A stretch of DNA of 64,000 bases, taken from NCBI RefSeq assembly GCF_900129795.1, contig NZ_FQWW01000003.1:310001-374000 (forward strand), written 5' to 3'. Below the pieces are notes generated by a model. It saw only the letters and a program-made list of their open reading frames with translations. It was not told where the DNA came from and ran no database searches. How positions within the stretch are numbered: position 1 is the first letter of the stretch; each line of letters opens with the position of its first letter. This document shows positions 1 through 9,421 of this stretch, piece by piece. The translations under genes were made by a program, and so were the position numbers. Origin of the DNA: Flavobacterium sp. CF108 (GTDB taxonomy: Bacteria; Bacteroidota; Bacteroidia; Flavobacteriales; Flavobacteriaceae).

Positions 1-275
1 TTTTCTAATTTTTCAAATGCTTCTTTATATCTTGAATAATAATGACTTTTGACAGCTTTCACTTGGTGTAATGTAACTGGTTTTGGGTTATTATTTTCAT
101 ATCTTACTATAGCAAAATCTTCTAATGAATCAAGCTGTAAATGCAATCCATCAACATTACCTTTTTCATTTAGCAATTTTAATATATGGTAAAGAGCTAC
201 TTTACCTTGATATATAAAACCATTCCAAGTATCGACTGCAGAATGGATATCATTAGGGTCTATTAATGGAGTCAT
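1..275 (-). CDS. Predicted nuclease-domain protein, N-terminal 91 residues (truncated by window edge)
   Basis: Open frame starting at the ATG at 275-273 and running off the left edge without a stop. The visible part begins with a W-x-GF-x-YQGKVAL block (residues about 16-27), continues with LQLDSLEDFAIV (about 45-56) and reaches HQVKAVK (about 69-75). The order GF.YQ, then an acidic E-D pair on a strand, then Q-x-K on the next strand is that of restriction-endonuclease-like PD-(D/E)xK nuclease domains in defence proteins such as the Cap4-type nuclease and ABC-three-component effectors. Family assignment is inference from these motifs; the rest of the protein is outside the window. It lies in AT-rich sequence downstream of the ssrA 3' end, a frequent island location. 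Confidence 0.6.
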   Translation of the reverse strand, partial: MTPLIDPNDIHSAVDTWNGFIYQGKVALYHILKLLNEKGNVDGLHLQLDSLEDFAIVRYENNNPKPVTLHQVKAVKSHYYSRYKEAFEKLE

Positions 276-461
276 AGCATATTTCTTTATAATAATACTT
301 GTTGTATTAATTATATTGTTTTAAATCTTTCATTAAGATTTTTTATTTTTTTAAATTCAAACGTTTCCCTATTGAAGAATCTCAATTTATATTAGCTTTT
401 AACGCATTTTGCTAATTCAAAATAAAGATTATTTTTATCCGTATCAATGTTTAAAGCTAAA

Positions 462-714
462 CTATTTTATCAATAGATGGATTAATGTCATATGCTGGAT
501 AGTATTTGTTAGTACGAAACCATGATTTCTTAAATGGTCGTCCGTATTGAAAATTATTCTGCAGCATGGCTGATGTAAATTTGCTTCTATGCCATATTGA
601 ATTTTTATATTTTAACTGCATTTGATCAATAAAGCAAATGTTACTATTTAATTCATAGCTTTTTTACGGAAAACCATAAGTCTCAAATTGAGTATCTCCA
701 AAAGTATCAATTTA
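462..714 (-). pseudogene. Decayed gene fragment with internal stops
   Basis: Read on the minus strand, the stretch from about 714 down to the TAG at 464-462 encodes a protein-like sequence rich in aromatic and basic residues (for example NFQYGRPFKKSWFRTNKYYP) but is broken by an in-frame TAA after about 17 codons, with further stops upstream. No intact start is visible. The family is not recognised. The rest of 276-872 is AT-rich and shows no other gene. It may be debris of an element inserted beside ssrA. Confidence 0.35.
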
Positions 715-872
715 GCAATATAAAACAGTCCGTATAAATACCTAATTTACAAGTGCAAATCTGTTATTCAGTAAGATGAATACTGATTTAAAATCATTTT
801 TATTTAACGATCAGTTTAAATCTAATTTTAAACTTTAAGTCAATAATTTCAATTTGATTCAATACGACTGTT

Positions 873-1031
873 ATGAAATCAAAATCTGGAAAATCTTCAA
901 AAAAAGGAACAAAGAAAAAAATGACTGAAGCTGAGAGAGAACAAGCTTTGCTTGATTGGTTGGTCAGAGTTATTATTGCACAAACGCTAAAAGAATTCTA
1001 TGGAAAAAACAAGGATAGTGAAAGGGATTAA
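873..1031 (+). CDS. Small hypothetical protein, 52 aa, lysine-rich N-terminus
   Basis: ATG at 873, stop TAA at 1029-1031. The first 18 residues are almost all K, S, G and T; residues 20-45 form a likely amphipathic helix (EREQALLDWLVRVIIAQTLKEF), and the tail is charged. No Shine-Dalgarno is obvious, which is normal for flavobacteria. The helix composition looks protein-like rather than random, but there is no family recognition. It lies 218 bases beyond the 3' end of ssrA and points toward it. Confidence 0.4.
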   Translation: MKSKSGKSSKKGTKKKMTEAEREQALLDWLVRVIIAQTLKEFYGKNKDSERD

Positions 1032-1215
1032 GAAAAATCTGTCGAACAATTATTTTATTCGTTTGTAATGTATTGGTTTTTAATAGTATAAAGTGTTCGA
1101 TTCTCACTGACTATTAACTTTTTTTAATGAAATTTTGATGCCTTTTCAAATAAAAACGCATCAAAATTTTGAATTGTAAGAATGTAAAATATTGATTAGG
1201 AGTGTTTTATAAAAT

Positions 1216-1247
1216 AAAAAAGGAAGGTGTTCGATACCTTCCTTTTT
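1216..1247 (-). terminator. Rho-independent terminator of ssrA
   Basis: Hairpin AAGGAAGGT / ACCTTCCTT with a short loop, flanked by A and T runs on both sides, directly after the tmRNA 3' end. It could act in both directions. Confidence 0.75.
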
Positions 1248-1248
1248 G

Positions 1249-1643
1249 TGGAGTCGCCGGGAATCGAACCCGGGTCCAAACAAGCAACTAAAGAGCTTTC
1301 TACACGCTTATTTCCTGATTAGATTTTCGATGTTAAGCTAGGCCAGAAACAGCCACCGAACACTTATCTTCTTAAGTTTCGAAACCCACCCGAAGCTCAT
1401 GGATATCTAGGTTTATTTTTACGGTTCCCCTTGACGGAACGCCACAAACCAAGGCTTTCCAGGAGAATCCAGCTTCTCTACCTTGTAGAGACGTGGCGCA
1501 ATCGTACTATGATTCGGATTATGCAGCTAAAGCGTAATTATTTTCGCCGTGTAAAAGTTTGAGATCTTATATTTACGAGCAAGGTCTCAATGCTCGACGT
1601 GCTTACTGTTCAATTCGACTTGCTGTCAAAACCAGTCGACCCC
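1249..1643 (-). ncRNA. ssrA: tmRNA (transfer-messenger RNA)
   Basis: The 5' end GGGGTCG pairs with CGACTCC near the 3' end as the 7-bp acceptor stem of the tRNA-like domain, and the 3' side has a canonical T arm (GGGTTCGATTCCC). CCA is not encoded. The tag reading frame lies at 1548-1519 and codes for GENNYALAA followed by TAA, so the full tag would be (A)GENNYALAA, which ends in the YALAA degron expected of Bacteroidota. The RNA rescues stalled ribosomes with SmpB. A TAAATTTG -7 element lies upstream at 1664-1657 (minus strand). Length about 395 nt is normal. Confidence 0.96.
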
Positions 1644-1708
1644 AAAAATAAGTCTGCAAATTTAGAGTATTTGAAATTACTTTCTACTAAAAATTTCAGA
1701 AAAATTAG

Positions 1709-1859
1709 AAAGTCAAAAGTCGAAAGTTGTAAAGTTTTTAAAGTCAAATGCTTGATTACGATTGTTTCTTTTTATTTTACCCAATTGGTGTAGTTAAAAA
1801 AGAACAAAGTCAATATTGGTAACAATTTTAAGACTTTACAACTTTCGACTTTTGACTTT
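1709..1859. repeat. 27-bp perfect inverted repeat with 97-nt spacer
   Basis: The arms are 1709-1735 and 1833-1859 and contain the core AGTCGAAAGTTGTAAAGT and its complement. The repeat lies between the divergent ssrA promoter region and the 3' end of the hydrolase gene. It resembles other repeated intergenic palindromes in the window and could act as a transcription stop. Confidence 0.7.
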
Positions 1860-1868
1860 ATGACTATT

Positions 1869-3071
1869 TTATTCTTCGTCTTTAAAATTAAAAGGATAAT
1901 CCCCAAAAATTGGAGCTAATTTACGAACAGCATAAGTGTTTCTTGTCATTTTGTTAGACAACGCAATTATGGTAACATGCTCTTTTATTAAAGTAATGTA
2001 AGATGAGGTATTGCCATGCCACCAGCCATTATGGAAATAATAGTTTTGACCCGTTTCCCAATTAATCATTCGAATTCCAAGACCGTAATTTTTAGTTCCT
2101 TTACGTTCATTACTATAACCCGTATAAACTTGTTTTAGTAATTCAGGTTTTAAAAAATCAGGTGATTGTCTGGCGCGATCAAATTTTAGAAGATCTCTTA
2201 CTGTTGAAAAAACATTTTTATCTCCGTAAACATTATCTAAATAGTCAAAACCAATTTCTGCACCATTTCCTTTATATGACGGGACAATTGTTTTTCTGTC
2301 TTTATCATCGTCAAAAACATACGTATGCGTCATGCCTAAAGGTTTGAAAATCATTTGGCTCATAGCTTCTTTATAAGTCAAACCAGTAATTTTTTCAATA
2401 ATAAGTGCCAGCATTGCATAATTGGTATTACAATAGCTGAAACGGGTTCCGGTTTTAGATTCTAAACCAATATCTTTAGTTGCCAAAAGATTTAAAATAT
2501 CCTTATTGGTCAACTGATTATGTCTGTCCCAAACCGATTTGTCATGATCTGTAAAGTAAGCATAATTACGCATTCCGGTACGGTGGCTCAAAAGCATTCT
2601 AATCGTGCAGTCTTCGTAAGGAAATGTTTTTAAAATTGTATTTACTTTTTGGTCTAAGTCAATTTTACCTGCATTCACCAATTTTAAAACGGCTGTTGCA
2701 GTCAATACTTTACTTACAGAAGCAATTTGTACGGGTGTATCTGCTGTTATTTTAGTTCCTTCATTTTTATTAGCAAAACCATTGTATTTTTCGTAAATGA
2801 TCTGACCATTTCGGGCAACTAAAAAGCTTCCGTTCATGCTGTTGTTGGGCCAGTTTTTATAATAAAAATGATTTATTCTGCCAATTACCGAATTTTTATA
2901 AGCCTGTGAAATTTTCTTTTCAGGACCTAACGGCTTCATTTTAGGTAATGTATCTTCGACTGTTGGAGTAGTAGCTGTTTTTGTTTTATTGTCATTACCA
3001 CAAGAGCTTAAAACTAATACTGAGAAAAGTATTTGTGGTATCTTTGTTTTTTTAAGGAAAATCATTTGCAT
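1869..3071 (-). CDS. Serine hydrolase, class C beta-lactamase/DD-peptidase fold, lipoprotein
   Basis: 400 aa. The N-terminus is a lipoprotein signal with lipobox LSSC (Cys24), so the enzyme should be membrane-anchored and face the periplasm. The SxxK nucleophile motif is S118-V-S-K121, the Y-x-N motif is Y-C-N near 213, and the third motif appears as H-N-G in FHNGWWHGN near 349. These are the three motifs of the beta-lactamase family (PF00144), which includes penicillin-binding proteins, esterases and class C lactamases. Length and motifs do not tell which substrate is used. A second ATG six bases downstream (3065) is also possible. It is a single gene convergent with nothing nearby. Confidence 0.88.
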   Translation of the reverse strand: MQMIFLKKTKIPQILFSVLVLSSCGNDNKTKTATTPTVEDTLPKMKPLGPEKKISQAYKNSVIGRINHFYYKNWPNNSMNGSFLVARNGQIIYEKYNGFANKNEGTKITADTPVQIASVSKVLTATAVLKLVNAGKIDLDQKVNTILKTFPYEDCTIRMLLSHRTGMRNYAYFTDHDKSVWDRHNQLTNKDILNLLATKDIGLESKTGTRFSYCNTNYAMLALIIEKITGLTYKEAMSQMIFKPLGMTHTYVFDDDKDRKTIVPSYKGNGAEIGFDYLDNVYGDKNVFSTVRDLLKFDRARQSPDFLKPELLKQVYTGYSNERKGTKNYGLGIRMINWETGQNYYFHNGWWHGNTSSYITLIKEHVTIIALSNKMTRNTYAVRKLAPIFGDYPFNFKDEE

Positions 3072-3243
3072 CGTTCTTTAAAAACAAATATATCGAATTC
3101 AATTTTGTTGTATTCTCAGTTTTTGATGGTTTAAAAGGATTGTTTTAACATAATTTTAAGAACTGTTTTTTTTATTTCTTTGTTTTTCAGCTGCTAACGG
3201 TTTTTAAACATTCTAAATAGTAAATTAGAAACAAAAATTTAAC

Positions 3244-3260
3244 TATATTTGTTATATTTG
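3244..3260 (+). promoter_or_regulatory. Tandem TAnnTTTG -7 elements
   Basis: Two consecutive TATATTTG motifs, at 3244-3251 and 3253-3260, match the Bacteroidota -7 consensus and precede the dehydrogenase gene at 3313. Confidence 0.5.
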
Positions 3261-3312
3261 AAACAAATACGATGTAAAAAGTTATATTATTAAATGCTTT
3301 AAATTTATTTAA

Positions 3313-4515
3313 ATGAGATTTGGAATAATAAAAGAAAGAAAAAACCCACCAGACAGAAGAGTTGTTTTTTCTCCAAATGAACTGACAAGACTAAAACAAC
3401 TTTACCATGAAGCTTCTGTTGAGGTAGAAAGTTCAGATATTAGAGTTTTTTCTGATGCCGAATATAAAAATATGGGAATAACCGTTACAGAAGATGTTTC
3501 GGATTGTGATGTACTATTTGGTGTAAAAGAAGTTCCCGTTGACAATTTAATTCCAAACAAAGCGTATTTCTTTTTTTCTCATACGATAAAAAAACAGCCA
3601 CATAATAAGAAATTACTACAGGCTATTTTAGAAAAAAATATTGATTTATATGATCATGAAACGATTGTAGATTCACTTGATCGTAGATTAATTGGTTTTG
3701 GTAAATATGCCGGAATGGTTGGCGTATATAACGGAATCCGTGCTTTTGGAATTAAATTCGAATTATTTAAACTTCCAAAAGCAGAAACCCTTTCAGGAAA
3801 AGAAGCTTTGATTATGCATTTAAAGCGTATTACAATGCCGGCTTTAAAATTTGTAATTACCGGAACAGGAAAGGTTGGGAGCGGGGCAAAAGAAATTTTG
3901 GATGCTATTAAAGTAAAAGAAATCACTGTAGATAATTACCTCACTAAAAAATATGCGCAGGCAGTTTATGTTCAGTTAGATGTTTTAGAATATAACAAAC
4001 GTATTGACGGTCAGGTTTTAGATTTTAATGATTTTGTTGAAAACCCGGAAGCTTATACTTCAGATTTTGAGAAATTTACGAAAGTTTCTGATATCTATTT
4101 TGCAGGTCATTTTTATGCGAGTAATGCTCCAATGATTTTGACCAGAGAAATGTTAAACGCAAGTGACTGCAAACTAAAAGTGGTGGCAGATATTTCCTGC
4201 GATGTAAACGGACCAATTGCAAGTACACTTCGTTCTTCGACAATTGCAGAACCTATTTATGGATATTTTCCTTTAGAAGATAAAGAAGTAGATGTTTTTC
4301 ATCCGGCAGCAGTTGTGGTTATGGCGGTTGATAATCTTCCATGTGAAATACCAAAAGATGCCAGCGAAGGTTTTGGAGAACAATTTATGGAGCATGTAAT
4401 CCCGGCTTTTTTCAACGGAGATAAAGACGGAATTTTAAAACGTGCCAAAATCACCGAAAACGGAAAACTTACCGAAAGATTCAGCTACTTACAAGATTAT
4501 GTAGACGGTAAATAA
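3313..4515 (+). CDS. NAD(P)-dependent oxidoreductase, saccharopine/alanine dehydrogenase family
   Basis: 400 aa. The N-terminal half (KERKNPPDRRVVFSP at residues 7-21, then the FSH and YDHETI blocks) is the AlaDH/PNT N-terminal domain as found in lysine-forming saccharopine dehydrogenase. A Rossmann motif (VITGTGKVGSGA, about 178-189) follows, and the C-terminal half contains VVADISCDVNGPI and EPIYGY, typical of Lys1-like enzymes. The expected reaction is oxidative cleavage of saccharopine to lysine and 2-oxoglutarate, or a related amino-acid dehydrogenation. The gene stands alone with its own promoter and a strong terminator. The exact substrate in flavobacteria is not established from sequence. 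Confidence 0.82.
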   Translation: MRFGIIKERKNPPDRRVVFSPNELTRLKQLYHEASVEVESSDIRVFSDAEYKNMGITVTEDVSDCDVLFGVKEVPVDNLIPNKAYFFFSHTIKKQPHNKKLLQAILEKNIDLYDHETIVDSLDRRLIGFGKYAGMVGVYNGIRAFGIKFELFKLPKAETLSGKEALIMHLKRITMPALKFVITGTGKVGSGAKEILDAIKVKEITVDNYLTKKYAQAVYVQLDVLEYNKRIDGQVLDFNDFVENPEAYTSDFEKFTKVSDIYFAGHFYASNAPMILTREMLNASDCKLKVVADISCDVNGPIASTLRSSTIAEPIYGYFPLEDKEVDVFHPAAVVVMAVDNLPCEIPKDASEGFGEQFMEHVIPAFFNGDKDGILKRAKITENGKLTERFSYLQDYVDGK

Positions 4516-4544
4516 TTTATTTAATTGTGAATTGTTAATTAATT

Positions 4545-4580
4545 AAAAGAGCTTTCTAAATTTTAGAAAGCTCTTTTTTT
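4545..4580. terminator. Bidirectional terminator
   Basis: Hairpin AAAAGAGCTTTCTAAA with its exact complement followed by a T run, between the convergent dehydrogenase and fumC. The adjoining 4606-4650 holds a short CCATTAA tandem repeat. Confidence 0.85.
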
Positions 4581-4654
4581 ATAATAATTAGGCTGAAAAA
4601 TTAATAATTAACCATTAACCATTAACCATTAACAATTTATAATTAACAATTAAA

Positions 4655-6040
4655 TTAAACCATTTCCTCCGGTTTCACCCAGGCATCAAAATCTTCAGGG
4701 GAAACATACCCTAAACGAACCGCTTCTTCTTTTAGAGTAGTTCCGTTTTTGTGGGCGGTTTGAGCAATTTCAGCAGCTTTGTAATAACCAATTTTAGTGT
4801 TTAAAGCCGTTACAAGCATTAGAGAATTGTCTACTAATTCTTTGATACGTTTGTGGTTTGGTTCGATTCCTTGTGCGCAATGTTCATCAAAAGAAACGCA
4901 GGCGTCTCCAAGCAAACGTGCCGATTGCAGGAAGTTTGCTGCCATAACCGGTTTAAAAACATTCAATTCATAATGTCCCTGCATTCCGCCAACAGCAATT
5001 GCCATATCGTTTCCAATAACCTGAGCGCAAACCATTGTTAGAGCTTCACATTGTGTTGGGTTTACTTTTCCGGGCATAATAGAAGATCCTGGTTCATTTT
5101 CGGGAATATGAATTTCTCCAATTCCTGAGCGTGGGCCAGATGCCAGCATTCTAACATCATTAGCAATTTTATTTAAGGAAACAGCCAATTGTTTTAATGC
5201 CCCGTGTGTTTCCACAATAGCGTCGTGTGCAGCCAAAGCTTCAAATTTGTTTTCGGCAGTAATAAAAGGATGTTTGGTAAACTGAGCGATATATTCGGCT
5301 ACTTTTACATCGTAACCTTTTGGTGTATTTAATCCGGTTCCAACTGCGGTTCCTCCCAAAGCGATTTCAGATAAATGCGCTAAAGTATTTTTAAGCGCTT
5401 TTAATCCAAAAGCTAATTGCGCTGCATATCCTGAAATTTCTTGTCCAAGTGTTAAAGGCGTTGCATCCATTAAGTGCGTGCGGCCAATTTTTACAACGTC
5501 TTTAAATTCATTTGCTTTTTTTACTAAAGTTGCGTGTAGTTTTTCAACTCCCGGAATTGTAGTTTCAACTACCATTTTGTAAGCGGCAATGTGCATTCCG
5601 GTTGGGAAAGTATCGTTTGATGATTGCGATTTATTTACATCATCATTTGCTTTTATAAATTGTTCGCCTTCGCCAATTTCAAAACCCTTTAAAACCTGAG
5701 CACGGTTAGCAATTACTTCGTTTACGTTCATGTTGCTTTGCGTGCCTGAACCTGTCTGCCAAATTACAAGTGGGAATTGATCGTCTAATTTTCCTTCCAG
5801 AATTTCGTCACATACAGCAGCGATTGCATCTCTTTTTTCTATTGGTAAAACTCCTAAATCAAAGTTTGCATAAGCGGCCGCTTTTTTTAAATAAGCAAAT
5901 CCTTCGATGATTTCCTGCGGCATCGAAGCGGAGTTTCCAATTTTAAAGTTATTTCTTGAACGTTCTGTTTGTGCACCCCAATACTTATCGGCAGGGACCT
6001 GAACCTCACCCATGGTGTCTTTTTCTATTCTGTATTTCAT
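4655..6040 (-). CDS. fumC: Fumarate hydratase, class II
   Basis: 461 aa, full length for FumC. It interconverts fumarate and L-malate in the TCA cycle as an iron-independent homotetramer. The signature [13 protein letters not shown] (about 314-326) contains the catalytic-loop serine; [14 protein letters not shown] (about 96-109), [16 protein letters not shown] (about 131-146) and [14 protein letters not shown] (about 182-195) are the other conserved active-site blocks. The ATG at 6040 gives the normal start [16 protein letters not shown]. It is monocistronic. Confidence 0.97.
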   Translation of the reverse strand: MKYRIEKDTMGEVQVPADKYWGAQTERSRNNFKIGNSASMPQEIIEGFAYLKKAAAYANFDLGVLPIEKRDAIAAVCDEILEGKLDDQFPLVIWQTGSGTQSNMNVNEVIANRAQVLKGFEIGEGEQFIKANDDVNKSQSSNDTFPTGMHIAAYKMVVETTIPGVEKLHATLVKKANEFKDVVKIGRTHLMDATPLTLGQEISGYAAQLAFGLKALKNTLAHLSEIALGGTAVGTGLNTPKGYDVKVAEYIAQFTKHPFITAENKFEALAAHDAIVETHGALKQLAVSLNKIANDVRMLASGPRSGIGEIHIPENEPGSSIMPGKVNPTQCEALTMVCAQVIGNDMAIAVGGMQGHYELNVFKPVMAANFLQSARLLGDACVSFDEHCAQGIEPNHKRIKELVDNSLMLVTALNTKIGYYKAAEIAQTAHKNGTTLKEEAVRLGYVSPEDFDAWVKPEEMV

Positions 6041-6120
6041 TTGTTGTAAATATGTTGTTTGTAAAAATGTATTGTTTATAATTGTGAAATGTGATATTTG
6101 AGTTGTAATTTGTTTGTGTA

Positions 6121-6330
6121 AATGGAACGCGGATGACGCTGATTTACTTCGTAAAGACGCGGATTGAAACGGATTTTATGTTTTGGTGTTTAAATTTTTC
6201 TTTTGAATACGGATTCTAGCCCCGATAGGAGTGAAAATCCTTTTATGTTTTTTCTTTAAAAACCAGCAGATAGCGGGAAACAGCTCCTGAAAACACTCAT
6301 GTTCTTCTAATTTAGATGGTTGAATAATTT
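6121..6330. repeat. Intergenic repeat debris upstream of fumC
   Basis: The 425-base gap 6041-6465 contains no long gene. It includes a stretch of the form GCGGATGACGCTGATTT near 6130 and an AGCCCCGATAGGAGTG...GATAGCGGGAAACAGCTCC block at about 6217-6290, which I recognise as elements found in intergenic regions of flavobacteria. Their function is unknown; they do not resemble an IS or tRNA. Confidence 0.4.
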
Positions 6331-6407
6331 ATCAAAAAATAAGCTTATTTAAAATGAGTATAAATATACGTATAAATGTTATTTCACGAAAATTGATTTA
6401 GATTTTA

Positions 6408-6438
6408 TTGCTGAGGAAAAATATATAGCCTACATTTG
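6408..6438 (+). promoter_or_regulatory. Bacteroidota-type promoter
   Basis: TTG at 6408-6410, a 20-nt spacer and TACATTTG at 6431-6438, a good match to the flavobacterial -33/-7 promoter. It lies 28 bases before the small membrane protein gene at 6466 and supports that gene being real. Confidence 0.7.
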
Positions 6439-6465
6439 TCGTAACATTCAAAAATTCCGGAAAAC

Positions 6466-6639
6466 ATGTTTGAATTTTCACAGTACTTAGGCTTTTTACT
6501 TTTCTTAACCATACTAACTATAGGGTTTTGGTTAATGTTTTTCTTGGTTGGTTTCGTATCTTATTGGGTTACGGGAGCTAGCTGGGAAATGTTCAAAGAA
6601 AAGAGAGCTAAAAAAAGACAAGAAGAACAATCAATTTAA
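6466..6639 (+). CDS. Small single-span membrane protein, 57 aa
   Basis: ATG at 6466, stop TAA 6637-6639. Residues 6-36 are strongly hydrophobic (FLLFLTILTIGFWLMFFLVGF), followed by a basic and glutamine-rich cytoplasmic tail (KEKRAKKRQEEQ). It has its own promoter and terminator, which argues that it is expressed. No function is recognised. Confidence 0.72.
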   Translation: MFEFSQYLGFLLFLTILTIGFWLMFFLVGFVSYWVTGASWEMFKEKRAKKRQEEQSI

Positions 6640-6655
6640 TTTGAATTGATTTCAT

Positions 6656-6686
6656 AAAAGGATTCGTGAAAACGAGTCCTTTTTTT
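6656..6686 (+). terminator. Terminator of small membrane protein gene
   Basis: Hairpin GGATTCGT-GAAA-ACGAGTCC with one G-T pair, followed by seven T. Confidence 0.8.
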
Positions 6687-6702
6687 ATTAAATTTCAAAA
6701 AT

Positions 6703-6750
6703 AAAATCCCAAATTCCAATGAGAGTCAATCAATTGGAATTTGGGATTTT
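6703..6750. repeat. 18-bp perfect inverted repeat, probable terminator of the receptor gene
   Basis: Arms 6703-6720 and 6733-6750 (core AATCCCAAATTCCAAT). The same words recur at about 11900 and 12225, so it is a dispersed palindrome that can end transcripts in both directions. Confidence 0.65.
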
Positions 6751-6815
6751 TTAGTATTGGAATTTATCCGGTGAAATTGGAATTTGGAATTTTAATTTTT
6801 GGATTTTAACTTATA

Positions 6816-9329
6816 TTATCCCGGGAAATCGCCGCCGCCATCTCCGCCGCCGTCATTTTTAGGCTGTGCATTTCTGTCTCTTTCACTTTTTGGTTTGTTG
6901 AAACGATACGTAAATGATAAATTGAACTGACGTTTACGGAACTGCATTTCGCTGTACGATTTTTGACTTTCAAGGGTAACATCATTTTGAAGATAGGTGT
7001 CGGACCTCATGATACGTGAGTTGAAAATATCGCTAATATTGAATGCAATTGTTGCTTTGTCTTTTAAGACATCTTTACTAAATGCTGTATTCATACCAAA
7101 CTGACCTAAGTTTTTACCTTGAGCCGTTTTTTGTTCGCCATTGTAAACAGCACTTAACTGCCAGTCTATTTTGTATGGTAACGTTAATTTTGAGTTGATT
7201 CTGGCAAACCATGTATTAGCTTGATTATCCAGATCTTGTACCACTATATTTTCTTTAGTATCTGTATAAGTATTTTCTCCGGTAGTTTTTACGTTGTAAA
7301 AATTGAAGTTACTGTTGATTCTCCATACTTTGAATGGTGTGTAATTAAGAGTAAACTCAAAACCAAATTTTTGCTCTCTTCCTAAGTTAATTGGACGGCT
7401 TAAAATAACCGGAATTCCATCAACTGGATTAGCCGGTGTAGGAGTTACAACCTCACCATCTGGAGTTACAACGTCACCTGTTGGAGTTCTCACGAAACTG
7501 AAAACGTCTTTTGTGTTTTCGAAATATGCAGAGGTATTAAAAGTTAATTTTTCCCAGCGTTTGATGTATCCAATATCGTATTTGTCTGTCAAAGATGGAT
7601 CTAAGTCCGGATTTCCCCTAAAAATATTAACATTACTGGAGTAATTTGTCGCAGGATTCATGAAACGTCCCCTAGGTCTTGTCAAACGCTTGCTGTAACT
7701 TGCAGTGAAGTTGCTTTGGTCTGAAATTTCGTAACTAATGAAAGCACTTGGAAACAGGTTGTTGTATTTTTTAGTATTGAAATCGTTAGTATCTAAAAGG
7801 TTTACCTGAATGTTAGTGTCTTCCCAACGTAATCCAAATAAATAAGAGAACTTATTGATTTTGAAACCGTATTGCGTGTAAATTGCGTTTATGTTTTCCT
7901 TGTATTCTAAAGTATTTGATAATTTTGGATCTGGGTTGCCTTGATTGTCGGTTATTACATATTCGTTGTTCAAGTCGCCAAAACTTCCTTTATATCCGGC
8001 TTCAAACTGGCTTCCTTTGCCTAATGGTAATACATAATCTGCTTGTAATTGTACTTGTTTTTGAACCTGATCGTTCAATGTATTGTTGAAATTTGGTGGT
8101 GCTGTAATGGAACTATTACTATCGTCTGTATTTCTTGAAATCGATAAATCGGCGGTAAGTTTATGTCCTTTATCGTTGAAATTTTTGATTAAGTTTGAAG
8201 TATATTCTACGTTTTCACTTCCGGTAACACCATCATTTAATCGGTATGAATTACCTGTAAAATCATGTGCTGCGTCAAAATTACTATACGTGATGTAGTC
8301 TCTTGTGTCACCAGAACTCTTTTGATAATTAATGGCGTTTGTCCAAAACGTATTTGGAGCAACAGTCCATTCTATACCAGCCCTTCCGTTAAATCCGTCA
8401 GAAGTTCTTTTAGTATCACGATCTTCGTCAAGAAATCCTTTTGGAGTTCCGTCAGCATTTAAGTAGGATGTATTAGTTAAACCTGCACCTTCGCTTGTTC
8501 TGTGGTTGTAGCCAAGAGTTGTGAAGTAATTTAATTTCTCTGTTTTATAATTTAAATTACCGCTTAAACCATATGTTTCAGGAAGTCCAGTCGAAGCAAT
8601 AAAAGTTCCATTTAAACCTTGATTTTTACCTTTTTTTAGAATAATGTTAATGATTCCAGATCCACCTTCGGCATCATAACGTGCTGATGGATTGGTAATA
8701 ACTTCAACTTTGTCAATGGCATCTGCCGGAAGCTGACGTAAAGCTTCAGCAACATTTATCGCGTTTGAAGGCCTTCCATCAATTAAAATTCGGATATTGT
8801 CACTTCCTCTTAAACTTACATTTCCTTCGGTATCAACAGAAACAGATGGTACATTGTCTAAAACATCACTTACCGTTCCACCTTTTACCATCATATCCTG
8901 ACCAACATTATAAACTTTTTTGTCAAGTTTAATTTCTACTGATGATTTTTCGGCACGAACCACAACTTCGTTTAATTGTGCAGCATCTTCAGATAAATTT
9001 ACCACACCTAAATTGGTGTCTTCCTGAATACTTTTTTGTTTAATTTCTGTCGATTTAAACGAAATGAATTCTACTTTTATATCATAAGTTCCCGGTGCAA
9101 CAGCTACTTCAAATTCACCTTTTGGGTTGGTTATTCCGCCGGCAATAACTTTTGTGTCATTTGGAGCCATGATCGAAATAGTAGCATATTCAAGCGGCTG
9201 CCTGCTTACTTTTTCGAAAACTTTTCCAGTAACCTTAACCTTGTTTCTTGCTGGTGGTCCTTGTTGCGCATAGTTGTAAAAGCCTGTAAAAAGCAGCACG
9301 AGCATTACAACAAAATTGATTTGTTTCAT
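6816..9329 (-). CDS. TonB-dependent receptor-like outer membrane beta-barrel protein
   Basis: 837 aa from the ATG at 9329, whose product starts MKQINFVVMLVLLFTG, a standard signal peptide ending before AQQ. The longer frame from 9362 begins with TTG and lacks a signal start, so it is rejected. Order: carboxypeptidase-D-like domain (about 25-115, KVTGKVFEKVSRQPLEYATI), plug domain (about 120-220; SVSVDTEGNVSLRGSDNIRI, then AEGGSGIINIILKKG), then a long beta-barrel of the OMP_b-brl_3 type. These proteins import iron complexes or other ligands across the outer membrane with TonB energy. The last strand is followed by a charged tail with a GGGDGGGD run, so the usual terminal aromatic residue is not at the very end. 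Confidence 0.85.
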   Translation of the reverse strand: MKQINFVVMLVLLFTGFYNYAQQGPPARNKVKVTGKVFEKVSRQPLEYATISIMAPNDTKVIAGGITNPKGEFEVAVAPGTYDIKVEFISFKSTEIKQKSIQEDTNLGVVNLSEDAAQLNEVVVRAEKSSVEIKLDKKVYNVGQDMMVKGGTVSDVLDNVPSVSVDTEGNVSLRGSDNIRILIDGRPSNAINVAEALRQLPADAIDKVEVITNPSARYDAEGGSGIINIILKKGKNQGLNGTFIASTGLPETYGLSGNLNYKTEKLNYFTTLGYNHRTSEGAGLTNTSYLNADGTPKGFLDEDRDTKRTSDGFNGRAGIEWTVAPNTFWTNAINYQKSSGDTRDYITYSNFDAAHDFTGNSYRLNDGVTGSENVEYTSNLIKNFNDKGHKLTADLSISRNTDDSNSSITAPPNFNNTLNDQVQKQVQLQADYVLPLGKGSQFEAGYKGSFGDLNNEYVITDNQGNPDPKLSNTLEYKENINAIYTQYGFKINKFSYLFGLRWEDTNIQVNLLDTNDFNTKKYNNLFPSAFISYEISDQSNFTASYSKRLTRPRGRFMNPATNYSSNVNIFRGNPDLDPSLTDKYDIGYIKRWEKLTFNTSAYFENTKDVFSFVRTPTGDVVTPDGEVVTPTPANPVDGIPVILSRPINLGREQKFGFEFTLNYTPFKVWRINSNFNFYNVKTTGENTYTDTKENIVVQDLDNQANTWFARINSKLTLPYKIDWQLSAVYNGEQKTAQGKNLGQFGMNTAFSKDVLKDKATIAFNISDIFNSRIMRSDTYLQNDVTLESQKSYSEMQFRKRQFNLSFTYRFNKPKSERDRNAQPKNDGGGDGGGDFPG

Positions 9330-9421
9330 TTTTTTCTGGTTTCTTTTCTTCTTAGATGGCAAATGTACCTTTTGGTTTAAAGAGCAAGATCACAAAAAAA
9401 TGTTAATTGATTGTAAAATAA

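Noticed and set aside
1590..1793. 67-codon ORF on the plus strand
   Set aside because: It overlaps the 5' end and promoter of ssrA and then the 27-bp inverted repeat; composition is not protein-like.
4606..4650. CCATTAA tandem repeat as an origin or iteron region
   Set aside because: Only three short units in AT-rich DNA, no DnaA boxes and no replication gene.
9330..9362. TTG start for the outer-membrane receptor
   Set aside because: It would put 11 charged residues before a perfect signal peptide that starts at the ATG at 9329.
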